Assembly (NCBI GenBank): GCA_050486225.1
Contig: JBJHCV010000006.1
Coordinates: 99,715-163,714 of the forward strand
Direction of reading: 5' to 3'
Origin: JBBDIX01 sp050486225
GTDB taxonomy: Bacteria; Actinomycetota; Nitriliruptoria; Nitriliruptorales; Nitriliruptoraceae
Length of the DNA stretch: 64,000 bases
A model generated the notes under the pieces. It was not told the origin of the DNA. It saw only the letters and a program-made list of their open reading frames with translations, and did no database searches. Within the stretch, counting starts at the first letter, position 1, and the number at the start of each line of letters is the position of its first letter. This document shows, one piece after another, positions 8,424 to 16,813 of this stretch. Both the position numbers and the translations under genes were made by a program.

Positions 8424-9059
8424 TCAGTCGGAGGACGACTCGAGTTCTGCGACGATTCTTTCCGCGACCTGGCGCATCGTCTGGCGACGCTCCATGGCGC
8501 GACGTTGGATGAGGCGGAAGGCCTCGGCCTCGCTGAGGTCCTGGCGCTGCTGGAGCAGCCCCTTGGCCCGCTCGACGACCTTGCGTGCCTCGAGCCGCCC
8601 GTTGAGGTCGTCGACGGCAGCCTCCAGGCCCGCCATCTCCCGGAACCTGCCGGACGCGATCTCCACGGCAGGAAGCAGGTCGTGCTTCTGGAACGGCTTG
8701 ACGAGGTAGGCCATCGCACCCGCGCGGCGCGCCTGTTCCACGAGTTCGCGCTGACTGAAGGCGGTCAGGATCAGGATCGCGGACAGCCGGTCCCGTGCGA
8801 TCTCCTCGGCGGCCTCGAGTCCGTCCATCACCGGCATCTTGATGTCGAGGATGACCAGGTCCGGGCGCAGCTCGCGGGTCATGCGCACCGCGGAGGCGCC
8901 GTCGGCCACCTGGGCCACGACGTCGAACCCCTCCTCCTCGAGCATCTCCTTGAGGTCGAGGCGGATGAGGGCCTCGTCCTCCGCGATCAGGACACGCGTG
9001 GGCTGACCGCCGTCGTCGGAGTTCTCGGTCGGTCCGGGTGCACCCGTCGTGTCCGCCAC
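8424..9059 (-). CDS. pdtaR: ANTAR-domain response regulator (PdtaR type)
   Basis: Two-component response regulator whose output domain binds RNA and acts as an antiterminator. The 211-residue protein has a receiver domain (about 22-140) with acidic pocket AEDE, phosphorylated Asp72 (LVILDIKMP) and switch Lys (AYLVKPFQ). The C-terminal ANTAR helices (about 145-205) include RKVVERAKGLLQQRQDLSEAEAFRLIQ. The GTG at 9059 has AAGGA eight bases before it; in-frame ATG codons further upstream fall inside the tRNA gene. The Mycobacterium counterpart (Rv1626, PdtaR) also lies near polA. No sensor kinase is adjacent. Confidence 0.9.
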   Translation of the reverse strand: MADTTGAPGPTENSDDGGQPTRVLIAEDEALIRLDLKEMLEEEGFDVVAQVADGASAVRMTRELRPDLVILDIKMPVMDGLEAAEEIARDRLSAILILTAFSQRELVEQARRAGAMAYLVKPFQKHDLLPAVEIASGRFREMAGLEAAVDDLNGRLEARKVVERAKGLLQQRQDLSEAEAFRLIQRRAMERRQTMRQVAERIVAELESSSD

Positions 9060-9103
9060 GCGTCTCGTCCTTCCACCACCAGCTCGTCGTCGGGTCTGGC
9101 TCG

Positions 9104-9187
9104 TACCCCCGGTGGGACTCGAACCCACAATCCCTCACGGGAAGACGGTTTTGAGCCGTCCCTGTATGCCAGTTCCAGCACGGGGGC
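9104..9187 (-). tRNA. tRNA-Leu (anticodon CAA)
   Basis: An 84-base gene folds into a class II tRNA. The acceptor stem pairs GCCCCCG (9187-9181) with CGGGGGT (9111-9105), closing with a G-U pair. The anticodon stem GACGG/CCGTC encloses loop CTCAAAA, so the anticodon is CAA (reads UUG leucine). The long variable arm TTCCCGTGAGGGATT and discriminator A (9104) fit leucine identity. The T-arm loop is TTCGAGT. CCA is not encoded (CGA follows). UUG is a rare codon in such GC-rich genes. Confidence 0.95.
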
Positions 9188-9202
9188 CGGTACACGTGCT
9201 CC

Positions 9203-9220
9203 CGTCTCCCGCGGGAGACG
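9203..9220 (-). terminator. Hairpin after the trp operon
   Basis: CGTCTCC (9203-9209) pairs perfectly with GGAGACG (9214-9220) around CGCG, between the trpA stop and the tRNA-Leu gene. It is well placed to end hisI-trpECBA transcription. No T-run follows. Confidence 0.5.
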
Positions 9221-9271
9221 ACCGAACTGTACCGGCGTGCCAGTGTCGACCACAGTACGCGGCCAGCCCGT

Positions 9272-10081
9272 TCACGTGCCCCGGGACACCCCGGCGCGCA
9301 GTTCGGCGACGAGTCGAGCGACCCTTTCCGGTGCCCCGGCGGGGTCCCCGCGACCCACGGCGTCGACGATCGCCGAGCCGACGATGACCCCGTCGGCGTG
9401 GGCCGCGACCTCGGCCGCCGAGGCACGGTCACGGACCCCGATGCCCACCGCGACCGGCAGGTCGGTGTGGGCACGGACCCGACCCACGAGTGCACGGGTC
9501 TCGTCCGCGGCCACGGACTTCACCCCGGTCACACCGAGCAGTCCTGCGGCGTACACCCAACCGGTCGAGGTCTCCCCGATGCCTGCGAGCCGTTCGTCGC
9601 TCGACACGGACGAGGCCAGGAAGATGGTGGCGAGCCCGTGCCCACGGGCCGCCGCACACCAGTCCTGCGACTCGGGCACCGGCAGGTCGGGCAGGATCAC
9701 TCCCGACACCCCGGCTGCGGCGCACTCCCGGGCGAACCGGTCGTATCCGCGGGTGTCGGCGATCGTGACGTAGGTCATGACGACCTTGGGCACGTCGACA
9801 TCGAGGTCGGCGACCAGCGCGAGCTGGTCGTCGACACCGAAGCCCGCGTCGAGCACGTGCTGGTTCGCCTGCTGGATGATCGGCCCGTCCATCATCGGGT
9901 CGGAGAACGGGATGCCGATCTCCAGGATGTCCGCACCGGCGTCGACGGCCGCGCGGAAGCACGCCCGCGACGTCGCCACGTCCGGGTAGCACGCCGTGAG
10001 GTAGGTGATCAGCGCCGCACGGTCCTGGCTGCGGGCCTCGGCGAACGCTCGGGCGATGCGCTGGGCGCCGTCCTCGCTCAT
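9272..10081 (-). CDS. trpA: Tryptophan synthase alpha chain
   Basis: Cleaves indole-3-glycerol phosphate to indole and glyceraldehyde 3-phosphate; the indole is channelled to TrpB. The 269-residue TIM barrel keeps both catalytic acids, Glu54 (LEIGIPFSDP) and Asp65 (MMDGP), and the phosphate-binding loop regions GVTGVKS and VAVGIGVRD. The ATG overlaps the trpB stop as ATGA, which fixes the start. It is the last gene of the hisI-trpE-trpC-trpB-trpA unit and is followed by a hairpin. Confidence 0.97.
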   Translation of the reverse strand: MSEDGAQRIARAFAEARSQDRAALITYLTACYPDVATSRACFRAAVDAGADILEIGIPFSDPMMDGPIIQQANQHVLDAGFGVDDQLALVADLDVDVPKVVMTYVTIADTRGYDRFARECAAAGVSGVILPDLPVPESQDWCAAARGHGLATIFLASSVSSDERLAGIGETSTGWVYAAGLLGVTGVKSVAADETRALVGRVRAHTDLPVAVGIGVRDRASAAEVAAHADGVIVGSAIVDAVGRGDPAGAPERVARLVAELRAGVSRGT

Positions 10082-11316
10082 CGGTCCTGCTCCGCGTCCG
10101 CGTCGGCGAACGCCCGGTCGACTCCGACGTCCCACCCGGCGACCTCGACGACCTCGTCGACGTCCTTGTCGCCTCGTCCCGACATGGTCAGCACCACGCG
10201 GGCATCCGCACCGAACTCGTCACGGCCGTGGTCGAGGAGCCACCCGACGGCATGCGCAGGTTCGAGCGCGGGGATGATCCCCTCGAGCTCGCAGGTGCGT
10301 CGGAACCCCCGAAGGGCCATCTCGTCGGTGGCGCTGACGTAGCGGGCACGTCCGGTGGAGGCCAGCCACGCGTGTTCGGGGCCGACGCCCGGATAGTCGA
10401 GCCCTGCGGACACCGAGTGGGCCGGCTGCACCTGGCCGTCGTCGTCGACCAGCACGATCGAGCGTGACCCGTGCAGCACGGCCTCACGCCCCTCGGTGAT
10501 GGTCGCGGCGGAGCGCCCGGACCCGACACCCTCCCCCGCGGCCTCCACACCGACGAGCACGACGTCCTCGACGTCGATCCATCCGGCGAACGACCCGATG
10601 GCGTTGGAGCCGCCGCCGACACACGCGATGACCGCGTCGGGGTGGCCGCCCGCCTGCTGCGCGAACTGCTCGGCGACCTCCAGCGAGATGACCTTCTGCA
10701 GTTCCCGGACGATGGTCGGGAACGGGTGCGGACCCATCGCGGAACCGATGAGGTAGTGGGTGTCGTGGACGTTGGTCACCCAGTCGCGCATCGCCTCGTT
10801 GATCGCGTCCTTGAGGGTGCGCGTCCCGCTCGTCACGGGCACGACCCGCGCGCCAAGCAGTTGCATGCGCACGACGTTGAGTCGCTGGCGACGGCAGTCC
10901 TCCGCACCCATGTAGACGGTGCAGTCGAGCCCGAACAGCGCGGCGGCGGTCGCGGTGGCCACCCCGTGCTGACCGGCGCCCGTCTCCGCGATCACCCGAG
11001 GCTTGCCCATGCGGCGCGCCAGCAGCGCCTGCCCGACGACGTTGTTGATCTTGTGACTACCCGTGTGCGCGAGGTCCTCGCGCTTCAGCCACACGTCGAC
11101 CCCGGCCTCCTCGGACAGGCGCCTCGCGTGGTACAGCGGCGTCGGGCGCCCGCCGTAGTGGCGGCGCAGGTCGTCGAGCTCCGCCTCGAAGGCGGGATCG
11201 ACCGACGCGTCGCGCCACGCGTCCTCCAACTGCCGGAGTGCACCGGACAGGGCCTCGGGCACGTACTGGCCTCCGAAGCGCCCGAAGTAGCCTTCGCGTG
11301 TGGTCTCGGTCGTCAT
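10078..11316 (-). CDS. trpB: Tryptophan synthase beta chain
   Basis: PLP enzyme that condenses indole with L-serine to give tryptophan, in an alpha2-beta2 complex with TrpA. Its 412 residues include the PLP lysine Lys89 in HTGSHKINN, the indole-site Glu in AETGAGQHG and the phosphate-binding glycine loop GGGSNAIGSF. The N-terminus starts with the usual FGRFGGQYVPE, so this is the TrpB1 type. The ATG overlaps the trpC stop by four bases (ATGA), and the stop overlaps trpA the same way. Confidence 0.98.
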   Translation of the reverse strand: MTTETTREGYFGRFGGQYVPEALSGALRQLEDAWRDASVDPAFEAELDDLRRHYGGRPTPLYHARRLSEEAGVDVWLKREDLAHTGSHKINNVVGQALLARRMGKPRVIAETGAGQHGVATATAAALFGLDCTVYMGAEDCRRQRLNVVRMQLLGARVVPVTSGTRTLKDAINEAMRDWVTNVHDTHYLIGSAMGPHPFPTIVRELQKVISLEVAEQFAQQAGGHPDAVIACVGGGSNAIGSFAGWIDVEDVVLVGVEAAGEGVGSGRSAATITEGREAVLHGSRSIVLVDDDGQVQPAHSVSAGLDYPGVGPEHAWLASTGRARYVSATDEMALRGFRRTCELEGIIPALEPAHAVGWLLDHGRDEFGADARVVLTMSGRGDKDVDEVVEVAGWDVGVDRAFADADAEQDR

Positions 11317-12128
11317 CGTGGTGCTCCCACCGTTCCCGCCTCGTCGCGCCGTCCGGCCTCGACGAGCGCCGCGACCGCGGCCCGTCGATCGGGCGCCGTC
11401 ACCAGCGACTCACCGACCAGCACCGCGTCAGCACCCTCTGCGGCGTGTCGTCGCACGTCGTCTGCGTCCCGGACACCCGACTCGGCCACGGCCAGCATCG
11501 TCGACGGCACCTGGCCACGCAGCCGGACGAACGCCCCGGCATCGAGTTCGAACGTGCGCAGGTCACGAGCGTTGACACCGACGACAACGGCACCGACCCC
11601 GGCTGCCCTGGCGAGTTCCTCCGCGTCGTGCACCTCGACGAGCGCAGCGAGCCCGGCGGCCAGCACCTCCGCGTGCAGGTTCGCCAGGGTGTCGTCGTCC
11701 AGTGCTGCCACGATGAGCAGCACGGCCGACGCTCCCGCCTCGCGTGCCTGCCACACCTGCAGGGGATCGACGACGAAGTCCTTGCGCAGCGTCGGCGTGC
11801 CCACACGGGACGCGGCGCGCAGGTCCTCCAGGGACCCGTCGAACCCCGTCGGTTCCGTCAGCACGCTGATCGCTGCGGCTCCCCCGTCCGTGTACTCCCG
11901 GGCGACCTGCCCGGCGTCGATGCCCGGGGCGAGCGGACCTCGGGACGGAGAGGCGCGCTTCACCTCGGCGATCACCGCGACACCGGGACCGGACAGCGCG
12001 TCGACGAACGACGGTGGGTCGGCGACCTCGAGCGCGCGGGCCCGCAGCGCGTCGAGGGACTCGACCTGCAGGTCGGCCTCGACGCGTCGTCGCGCGCCGG
12101 CGATCAGTTCGTCGAGGAAGCTGTGCAC
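11313..12128 (-). CDS. trpC: Indole-3-glycerol phosphate synthase
   Basis: Converts carboxyphenylamino-deoxyribulose 5-phosphate to indole-3-glycerol phosphate. It is a monofunctional 271-residue protein; there is no TrpF domain. Key motifs are AEVKRASPSRG (Lys57), TLRKDFVVDP (catalytic Lys near 116) and AESGV. The GTG at 12128 has AGGAG four to five bases upstream and gives the standard N-terminus (HSFLDELIAGARRRV). It lies 47 bases after trpE and overlaps trpB by four bases. No phosphoribosylanthranilate isomerase gene is present in the operon; see hisA. Confidence 0.96.
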   Translation of the reverse strand: MHSFLDELIAGARRRVEADLQVESLDALRARALEVADPPSFVDALSGPGVAVIAEVKRASPSRGPLAPGIDAGQVAREYTDGGAAAISVLTEPTGFDGSLEDLRAASRVGTPTLRKDFVVDPLQVWQAREAGASAVLLIVAALDDDTLANLHAEVLAAGLAALVEVHDAEELARAAGVGAVVVGVNARDLRTFELDAGAFVRLRGQVPSTMLAVAESGVRDADDVRRHAAEGADAVLVGESLVTAPDRRAAVAALVEAGRRDEAGTVGAPR

Positions 12129-12175
12129 GGAACTCCTGTCCGATCGTGGCGGTGCGACGTCGATGCTACGGGACG

Positions 12176-13666
12176 TCAGCGTGGCAACTGCTCGGCGGCC
12201 CGGATCGCTGCCAGCACCGCGCCCGCCTTGCTGCGGGTCTCGAGTTCCTCGGACACAGGAACGGAGTCCGCGACGATGCCGGCGCCAGCCTGCACGTAGG
12301 CCGTCGAACCCTGCATGATGACGGTGCGGATCGTGATGCACGTGTCGAGGTTGCCCGCGAAGTCGACGTAGCCGACCGCACCGGCGTAGGGACCGCGACG
12401 CGTCGGTTCGAGTTCGTCGATGATCTCCATCGCACGCACCTTGGGTGCTCCGGACACCGTGCCCGCGGGGAAGACGGCACGCAGCACGTCCACGGGTCCG
12501 AGGCCGTCGCGCAACCGGCCGCTCACCGCACTCGTCAGGTGCATGACGTGGCTGAAGCGTTCGACCTGGAGCATCTCGTCGACCGTGACGGTGCCGGTCT
12601 CGCACACCCGGCCGAGGTCGTTGCGCGCCAGGTCGACGAGCATCACGTGCTCGGCCCGCTCCTTGGCGTCGGCGACGAGTTCCGCCTCGAGTTCGCGGTC
12701 CTCCTCAGGACTCGAGCCCCGACGGCGCGTTCCGGCGATCGGCCACGTCTCCACGTGACGGCCGTTCACCTGCACCAGCGCCTCGGGTGACGACCCGACG
12801 ATCTGGAAGTCACCGAGGTCGAGCAGGTACAGGTACGGCGACGGGTTGATGACCCGCAGCACGCGGTAGACGTCGAACGCGGACGCGCTCGTCTCCAGCG
12901 CGAACCGTTGACTCACCACCGTCTGGAAGGTGTCCCCGGACCGCACGTACTCCTTGACCGCGTCGACCATCCGTTCGTAGGCGCCAGGTTCGAGGTTCGA
13001 CGGAGCAGGATCCCCGACATCCGGGGTCGGTGGCGCGACGACACGCACGTCGGGTAGTGGCGCCGACAGACGCCCGACCACGTCACGAGTCGCCTGCACG
13101 CCAGCGTCGTACGCGGCGTCGAGGTCCTCCTCGGCCACCCCGTGGGTGACCACGTTGGTCACGATCGTCATCACCTGACGCAGGTGGTCGAGCGCGACGA
13201 CGTGGCGCGGGAAGATCATCAGCACGTCCGGCACACCGAGTTCGTCGACGCCGGTGTCGGGAATCGCCTCCACCTCGCGCACCGCGTCGTACCCGATGTA
13301 GCCGACCGCACCGCCGTGCAGGGGCACGTCCGGCAGCGGCGGTGCCCGCAACGCCTCCGTCGCACGCGCCAGCGCATCGAACGCACCGGTCGCCTCACGT
13401 GCCTCGACTGGTGGCTCCCCCCTCCACTCCACCCGGCCCTCACGCCCGTGCAGCGTCAGGAACGGGTCGAAGCCGACGAACGAGAACCGTCCCCACCGTT
13501 CGCCGTGCTCCGCGGACTCGAGCAGGAAGCTCGGCGCGTCGGTCGCCAACCGTGCGTACACCGACAGCGGTGTGTCGAGGTCCGCGAGCACCTCGGTGCG
13601 CACCGGCACGACCCCGTGGTCACGGGCCAGTCGCCGGAACTCGTCGCGGGTGGGGACGATGTTCAC
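12176..13666 (-). CDS. trpE: Anthranilate synthase component I
   Basis: Makes anthranilate from chorismate, using ammonia from a glutaminase partner. The 496-residue protein has the N-terminal feedback domain with the tryptophan-binding LLES motif (PSFLLESAEHGERWGRFSF, about 45-65) and the chorismate-binding C-terminal domain with IAGTRRRG and PAGTVSGAPKVRAMEIID. Presence of LLES and a serine-containing N-domain suggests tryptophan inhibition. The GTG start overlaps the hisI stop (GTGA). trpG and trpD are not in the window, so they must be elsewhere. Confidence 0.97.
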   Translation of the reverse strand: MNIVPTRDEFRRLARDHGVVPVRTEVLADLDTPLSVYARLATDAPSFLLESAEHGERWGRFSFVGFDPFLTLHGREGRVEWRGEPPVEAREATGAFDALARATEALRAPPLPDVPLHGGAVGYIGYDAVREVEAIPDTGVDELGVPDVLMIFPRHVVALDHLRQVMTIVTNVVTHGVAEEDLDAAYDAGVQATRDVVGRLSAPLPDVRVVAPPTPDVGDPAPSNLEPGAYERMVDAVKEYVRSGDTFQTVVSQRFALETSASAFDVYRVLRVINPSPYLYLLDLGDFQIVGSSPEALVQVNGRHVETWPIAGTRRRGSSPEEDRELEAELVADAKERAEHVMLVDLARNDLGRVCETGTVTVDEMLQVERFSHVMHLTSAVSGRLRDGLGPVDVLRAVFPAGTVSGAPKVRAMEIIDELEPTRRGPYAGAVGYVDFAGNLDTCITIRTVIMQGSTAYVQAGAGIVADSVPVSEELETRSKAGAVLAAIRAAEQLPR

Positions 13667-14016
13667 GACGTCGCCACGAACTCTCGGTGGAAGCAGCTGC
13701 GCTCACCGGTGTGGCACGCGACGCCGTCTCCACCCTGTTCCACGGTCACCAGCAGGGCATCGCCGTCACAGTCGACACGGACGTCCACGACCCGTTGGAC
13801 GTTGCCCGAGGTCTCCCCCTTGTGCCACAGCTCCCCGCGGGACCTGCTGTGGAACACGGTCTCGCCGATCTCGAGCGTGCGACTCAGCGACTCCTCGCTC
13901 ATCCACGCCAGCATCAGCACCTCCGACGTCGCGTGGTCCACGACGATCGCCGCGAGGAGTCCACGGTCGTCGAAGCGCAGCATCGCCCGCTGTTCGTCGG
14001 AGAGTCCGGCCGTCAT
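13663..14016 (-). CDS. hisI: Phosphoribosyl-AMP cyclohydrolase
   Basis: Opens the adenine ring of PR-AMP, the third step of histidine synthesis. The protein is 117 residues and monofunctional (no HisE domain). The metal-binding signature is complete: DCDGD (82-86, with Cys83), and CHTGERSC (Cys101, Cys108); SRSRGELWHKGETSGN is also present. Histidine and tryptophan genes are joined here: its stop overlaps the trpE GTG. The ATG at 14016 begins the normal N-terminus; open frame upstream has no homologous character. A -10 like TACGCT (14050-14045) lies about 30 bases before the start. Confidence 0.95.
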   Translation of the reverse strand: MTAGLSDEQRAMLRFDDRGLLAAIVVDHATSEVLMLAWMSEESLSRTLEIGETVFHSRSRGELWHKGETSGNVQRVVDVRVDCDGDALLVTVEQGGDGVACHTGERSCFHREFVATS

Positions 14017-14044
14017 CGTCGATCCCGTCCAGGTTGGTCGACGG

Positions 14045-14050
14045 AGCGTA
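14045..14050 (-). promoter_or_regulatory. Putative -10 element of the hisI-trp operon
   Basis: TACGCT on the minus strand fits the actinobacterial -10 pattern and lies about 29 bases before the hisI ATG. I see no good -35 at 17-18 bases. On the other strand TACCGT (14085-14090) could serve the divergent gene, so the 137-base gap may hold two back-to-back promoters. Confidence 0.35.
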
Positions 14051-14153
14051 ACCGAGGCTGCTCGCCCCTCCCGGCCGCGTCGTCTACCGTCGAGGGACCT
14101 CCGGGGACCGTCCCGGCCCGCCGTCGACGCCACACGCCACCGAGGAGGCACGA

Positions 14154-15263
14154 GTGTCCCTCCCCCCCGCCGCCTGGCATCCCGATCCGACGGGCCGCAA
14201 CGAGTACCGCTACTGGGACGGACAGCGCTGGACCGAGCACGTCGCAAACGGCGGACAGGTCTCCGTCGACGCCGTCGCGGCGACGGCCCCGACCACCGCG
14301 CAGCAGGCCGTCACACCTCAGGCACAGCAGCTCGCGCAGGCCGCGCAGACCCCACAGGCCGCGCAGGCGGAACCAACCGAGGCGTCCGAACCGGTCGAAG
14401 CGGCCGATGCGACCGAAGCGGTGGAACAGCCCGACGAGCCCCAGCCCGTGCACGAGGAGCCGACGGCGTCGCGACCGAGGCACGCACGCCCGGTCGACGA
14501 GTCCGACGAGGCCAGCGAGACCTCGGCCGAGGACGTGTTGTCGACGTCACGCGGGAGACACGCCGCACCCGAGACACCTGAGGACGCCGCGACGACCTCA
14601 CCGTCGACTCCTCACCTGACCGCCGTGCCCAGTTCCGTGGAGCCCTCCGAGCCCACCGAGCCCTCCGAGCCCACCGAATCGTCCGAGCCTTCCGAACCGT
14701 CCGGACCGACCGGACTGCGTGAACCGACCGAGCCGGCATCGCGCGATCCCCGGGCGGTGGAACTGTCGGGTCAGACCGACCCGGAGGGCACCGACGTGGG
14801 GGCGGCCGACCTCGGGGGCGTGGCCCCCTCCCCGGAACCCGACGTCGACCACGCCGACACGCCGGGCGGCCACGGCGCCACCGTCGCCGCGATGTTCATC
14901 GGTGTCATGACCCTCGCGGTGACCGTCGCCGTGGCGACCGCGTCGCTGCTGCTGGTGTTCGTCCCGACCGTCGGTCTGGTCGGACTCGTCGGCGTCGTGG
15001 GCGGGATCGTCGCGCTCGTCCTCGGGATCGTCGGTTCCCGCCGTGCACGTGGTGGCGCCCCCGGCCGAGGGGCCGCCCGGGTCGGCATCGTGTGCGGGGT
15101 GCTCGCCATCCTGCTCGGGCTCGCGGTGCTGTTCGTGCACCTGATCCTGCTCGACGGCATGGATGCGGAGATCGCCGCGTTCGTGCGGTGCCTCGCGGAC
15201 GGCGGGGGCATGGAGGTGTGCCAGGCCGTGCTTCGCGCCGAACTGGGCGCGCGACTGGGCTGA
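14154..15263 (+). CDS. DUF2510 / low-complexity / C-terminal membrane protein
   Basis: Unknown protein of 369 residues with three parts. Residues 6-30 match the DUF2510 motif (AAWHPDPTGRNEYRYWDGQRWTEH in outline, aromatic and Asp-rich). Residues 35-235 are low complexity, rich in Glu, Pro, Ser, Thr and Ala, with repeated SEPTEP units between 160 and 190. Residues 240-345 hold two to three membrane segments of the DUF4190 kind (LVGLVGVVGGIVALVLGIVG, then IVCGVLAILLGLAVLFVHLIL). The DUF2510 head would be cytosolic and the linker flexible. The GTG start is fixed by GAGGAGG (14142-14148) five bases upstream. It separates the two histidine operons and is convergent with hisF (15 bases apart); nothing links it to histidine synthesis. 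Confidence 0.8.
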   Translation: MSLPPAAWHPDPTGRNEYRYWDGQRWTEHVANGGQVSVDAVAATAPTTAQQAVTPQAQQLAQAAQTPQAAQAEPTEASEPVEAADATEAVEQPDEPQPVHEEPTASRPRHARPVDESDEASETSAEDVLSTSRGRHAAPETPEDAATTSPSTPHLTAVPSSVEPSEPTEPSEPTESSEPSEPSGPTGLREPTEPASRDPRAVELSGQTDPEGTDVGAADLGGVAPSPEPDVDHADTPGGHGATVAAMFIGVMTLAVTVAVATASLLLVFVPTVGLVGLVGVVGGIVALVLGIVGSRRARGGAPGRGAARVGIVCGVLAILLGLAVLFVHLILLDGMDAEIAAFVRCLADGGGMEVCQAVLRAELGARLG

Positions 15264-15278
15264 GCCAGCCCTCGCCGA

Positions 15279-16055
15279 TCAGAGGCGGATCGGAAGGCCC
15301 GCCGCCGCCATCTCGCGCTTCACGTCGCCGATGCGCAGTTCACCGAAGTGGAAGATCGACGCCGCGAGCACGGCCGACGCATGACCGTCCCTGGCGGCCT
15401 CGACCATGTGCGACGCGTCTCCGGCACCACCGGAGGCGATCACGGGCACGCGTACGACGTCGTGTACCGCCCGCAGGAGTTCGAGGTCGAAACCGGATCG
15501 TGTGCCGTCCCGGTCCATCGACGTGAGCAGGATCTCGCCGGCCCCGAGTTCCACGGCACGCGCACACCATTCGACCGCGTCGTGTTCGGTCTCGGTGCGC
15601 CCGCCGTTGATCGTGAGTCCCCATCGTCCGTCCCCACGGCGTCGCGCGTCGACCGCGATGACCACCGACTGTGCACCGACTGCGGCCGCGGCCTCCGACA
15701 GCAGTTCGGGCCGGCGGATCGCAGCGGTGTTGAACGCGATCTTGTCGGCGCCTGCGTGGAGCATCCGACGTGCGTCGTCGACCGAACGCAGGCCGCCACC
15801 GACGGCGAAGGGGATCGACACCTCGTCGGCGACACGTTCGACGACCTCGACCATGGTCTCGCGGTCGTCGCTCGATGCGGTGATGTCGAGGAACACCAGT
15901 TCGTCGGCGCCCTCGCGGTCGTAGGCGGCGGCGAGCTCGACCGGATCGCCCGCGTCTCGCAGGTCGACGAACTGGATGCCCTTGACGACGCGACCGCCGG
16001 TCACGTCCAGGCACGGGATCACCCGTACTGCGAGACCACCGGGATCGGTGTTCAC
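15279..16055 (-). CDS. hisF: Imidazole glycerol phosphate synthase, cyclase subunit
   Basis: With HisH converts PRFAR and ammonia to imidazole glycerol phosphate and AICAR. This 258-residue TIM barrel keeps the catalytic Asp17 (RVIPCLDV) and Asp136 (IAVDARR), the FLDITAS strand and the phosphate site GGGLR. The GTG start overlaps the hisA stop as GTGA. It is the last gene of hisD-C-B-H-A-F and converges on the DUF2510 gene. Confidence 0.97.
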   Translation of the reverse strand: MNTDPGGLAVRVIPCLDVTGGRVVKGIQFVDLRDAGDPVELAAAYDREGADELVFLDITASSDDRETMVEVVERVADEVSIPFAVGGGLRSVDDARRMLHAGADKIAFNTAAIRRPELLSEAAAAVGAQSVVIAVDARRRGDGRWGLTINGGRTETEHDAVEWCARAVELGAGEILLTSMDRDGTRSGFDLELLRAVHDVVRVPVIASGGAGDASHMVEAARDGHASAVLAASIFHFGELRIGDVKREMAAAGLPIRL

Positions 16056-16798
16056 GACCCGCCCCGCTCGGCGATGCCGGCGACGAGCGCCAGCGCCTCG
16101 GACAGTTCGAAGGCACCGCTGTAGAGGGCCTTGCCGACGATGGCCGCGTCGACGCGTTCGTGGCACGTCGCGAGCACCCGCAGGTCGTCGAGGCTGCTCA
16201 CGCCCCCCGACGCCGTGACCGCGCTGGTCGTCGCGTCCGCGACCGAACGCAGCATGTCCACGTTCGGGCCCTGCAGCATGCCGTCGCGTGCCACGTCGGT
16301 GTAGACGAAGCGCTGCACTCCCATACGGGTGAACCGCTCCAGCGCGTCGTACAGGTCCCCGGCCTCCTCGGTCCACCCACGCGCCTGCAGCACCGTGCCT
16401 CGCGCGTCGAGGCCGACGGCCACGCGGTCGGGTCCGACGGCATCCAGCGACGCCTCGACGAACGCCGGGTCGGTCAGCGCCATCGTGCCGATCACGACCC
16501 GTTCGGCCCCGTAGCCAACGGACGCCTGCACGTCGTCGAGCGTGCGCACACCTCCGGAGGCCTGTACCCGGCAGCCCGTCTCCCGCACGATCCGCTCGAT
16601 GAGCGCACGGTTGCGTGGCTCGCCGGTGAACGCCGCGTCGAGGTCGACGACGTGCAGCCAGGTGGTACCTGCGTCCGCGAAACGCTGGGCGGCAGCGACG
16701 GGATCGACGTCGTAGACCGTCTGTTCGTCGGCCCGTCCCTGGGTCAGGCGCACGGCACGCCCGTCACGGATGTCGACGGCGGGATACAGGGTCAGCAA
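16052..16798 (-). CDS. hisA: ProFAR isomerase HisA, probably bifunctional PriA type
   Basis: Isomerises ProFAR to PRFAR. The 248-residue barrel has Asp in PAVDI, second catalytic Asp in YTDVARDG and the loops DGRAVRLTQG and ARGW. Actinobacterial PriA, which also does the TrpF reaction, carries RGW in this loop, and no trpF is found near the trp genes; bifunctionality is therefore likely but inferred. The start is TTG (16798), preceded by GAGGTGA six bases upstream; no ATG or GTG in frame gives a full N-terminus. It follows hisH closely and overlaps hisF by four bases. Confidence 0.94.
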   Translation of the reverse strand: MLTLYPAVDIRDGRAVRLTQGRADEQTVYDVDPVAAAQRFADAGTTWLHVVDLDAAFTGEPRNRALIERIVRETGCRVQASGGVRTLDDVQASVGYGAERVVIGTMALTDPAFVEASLDAVGPDRVAVGLDARGTVLQARGWTEEAGDLYDALERFTRMGVQRFVYTDVARDGMLQGPNVDMLRSVADATTSAVTASGGVSSLDDLRVLATCHERVDAAIVGKALYSGAFELSEALALVAGIAERGGS

Positions 16799-16813
16799 CG
16801 GGTCACCTCGAGG

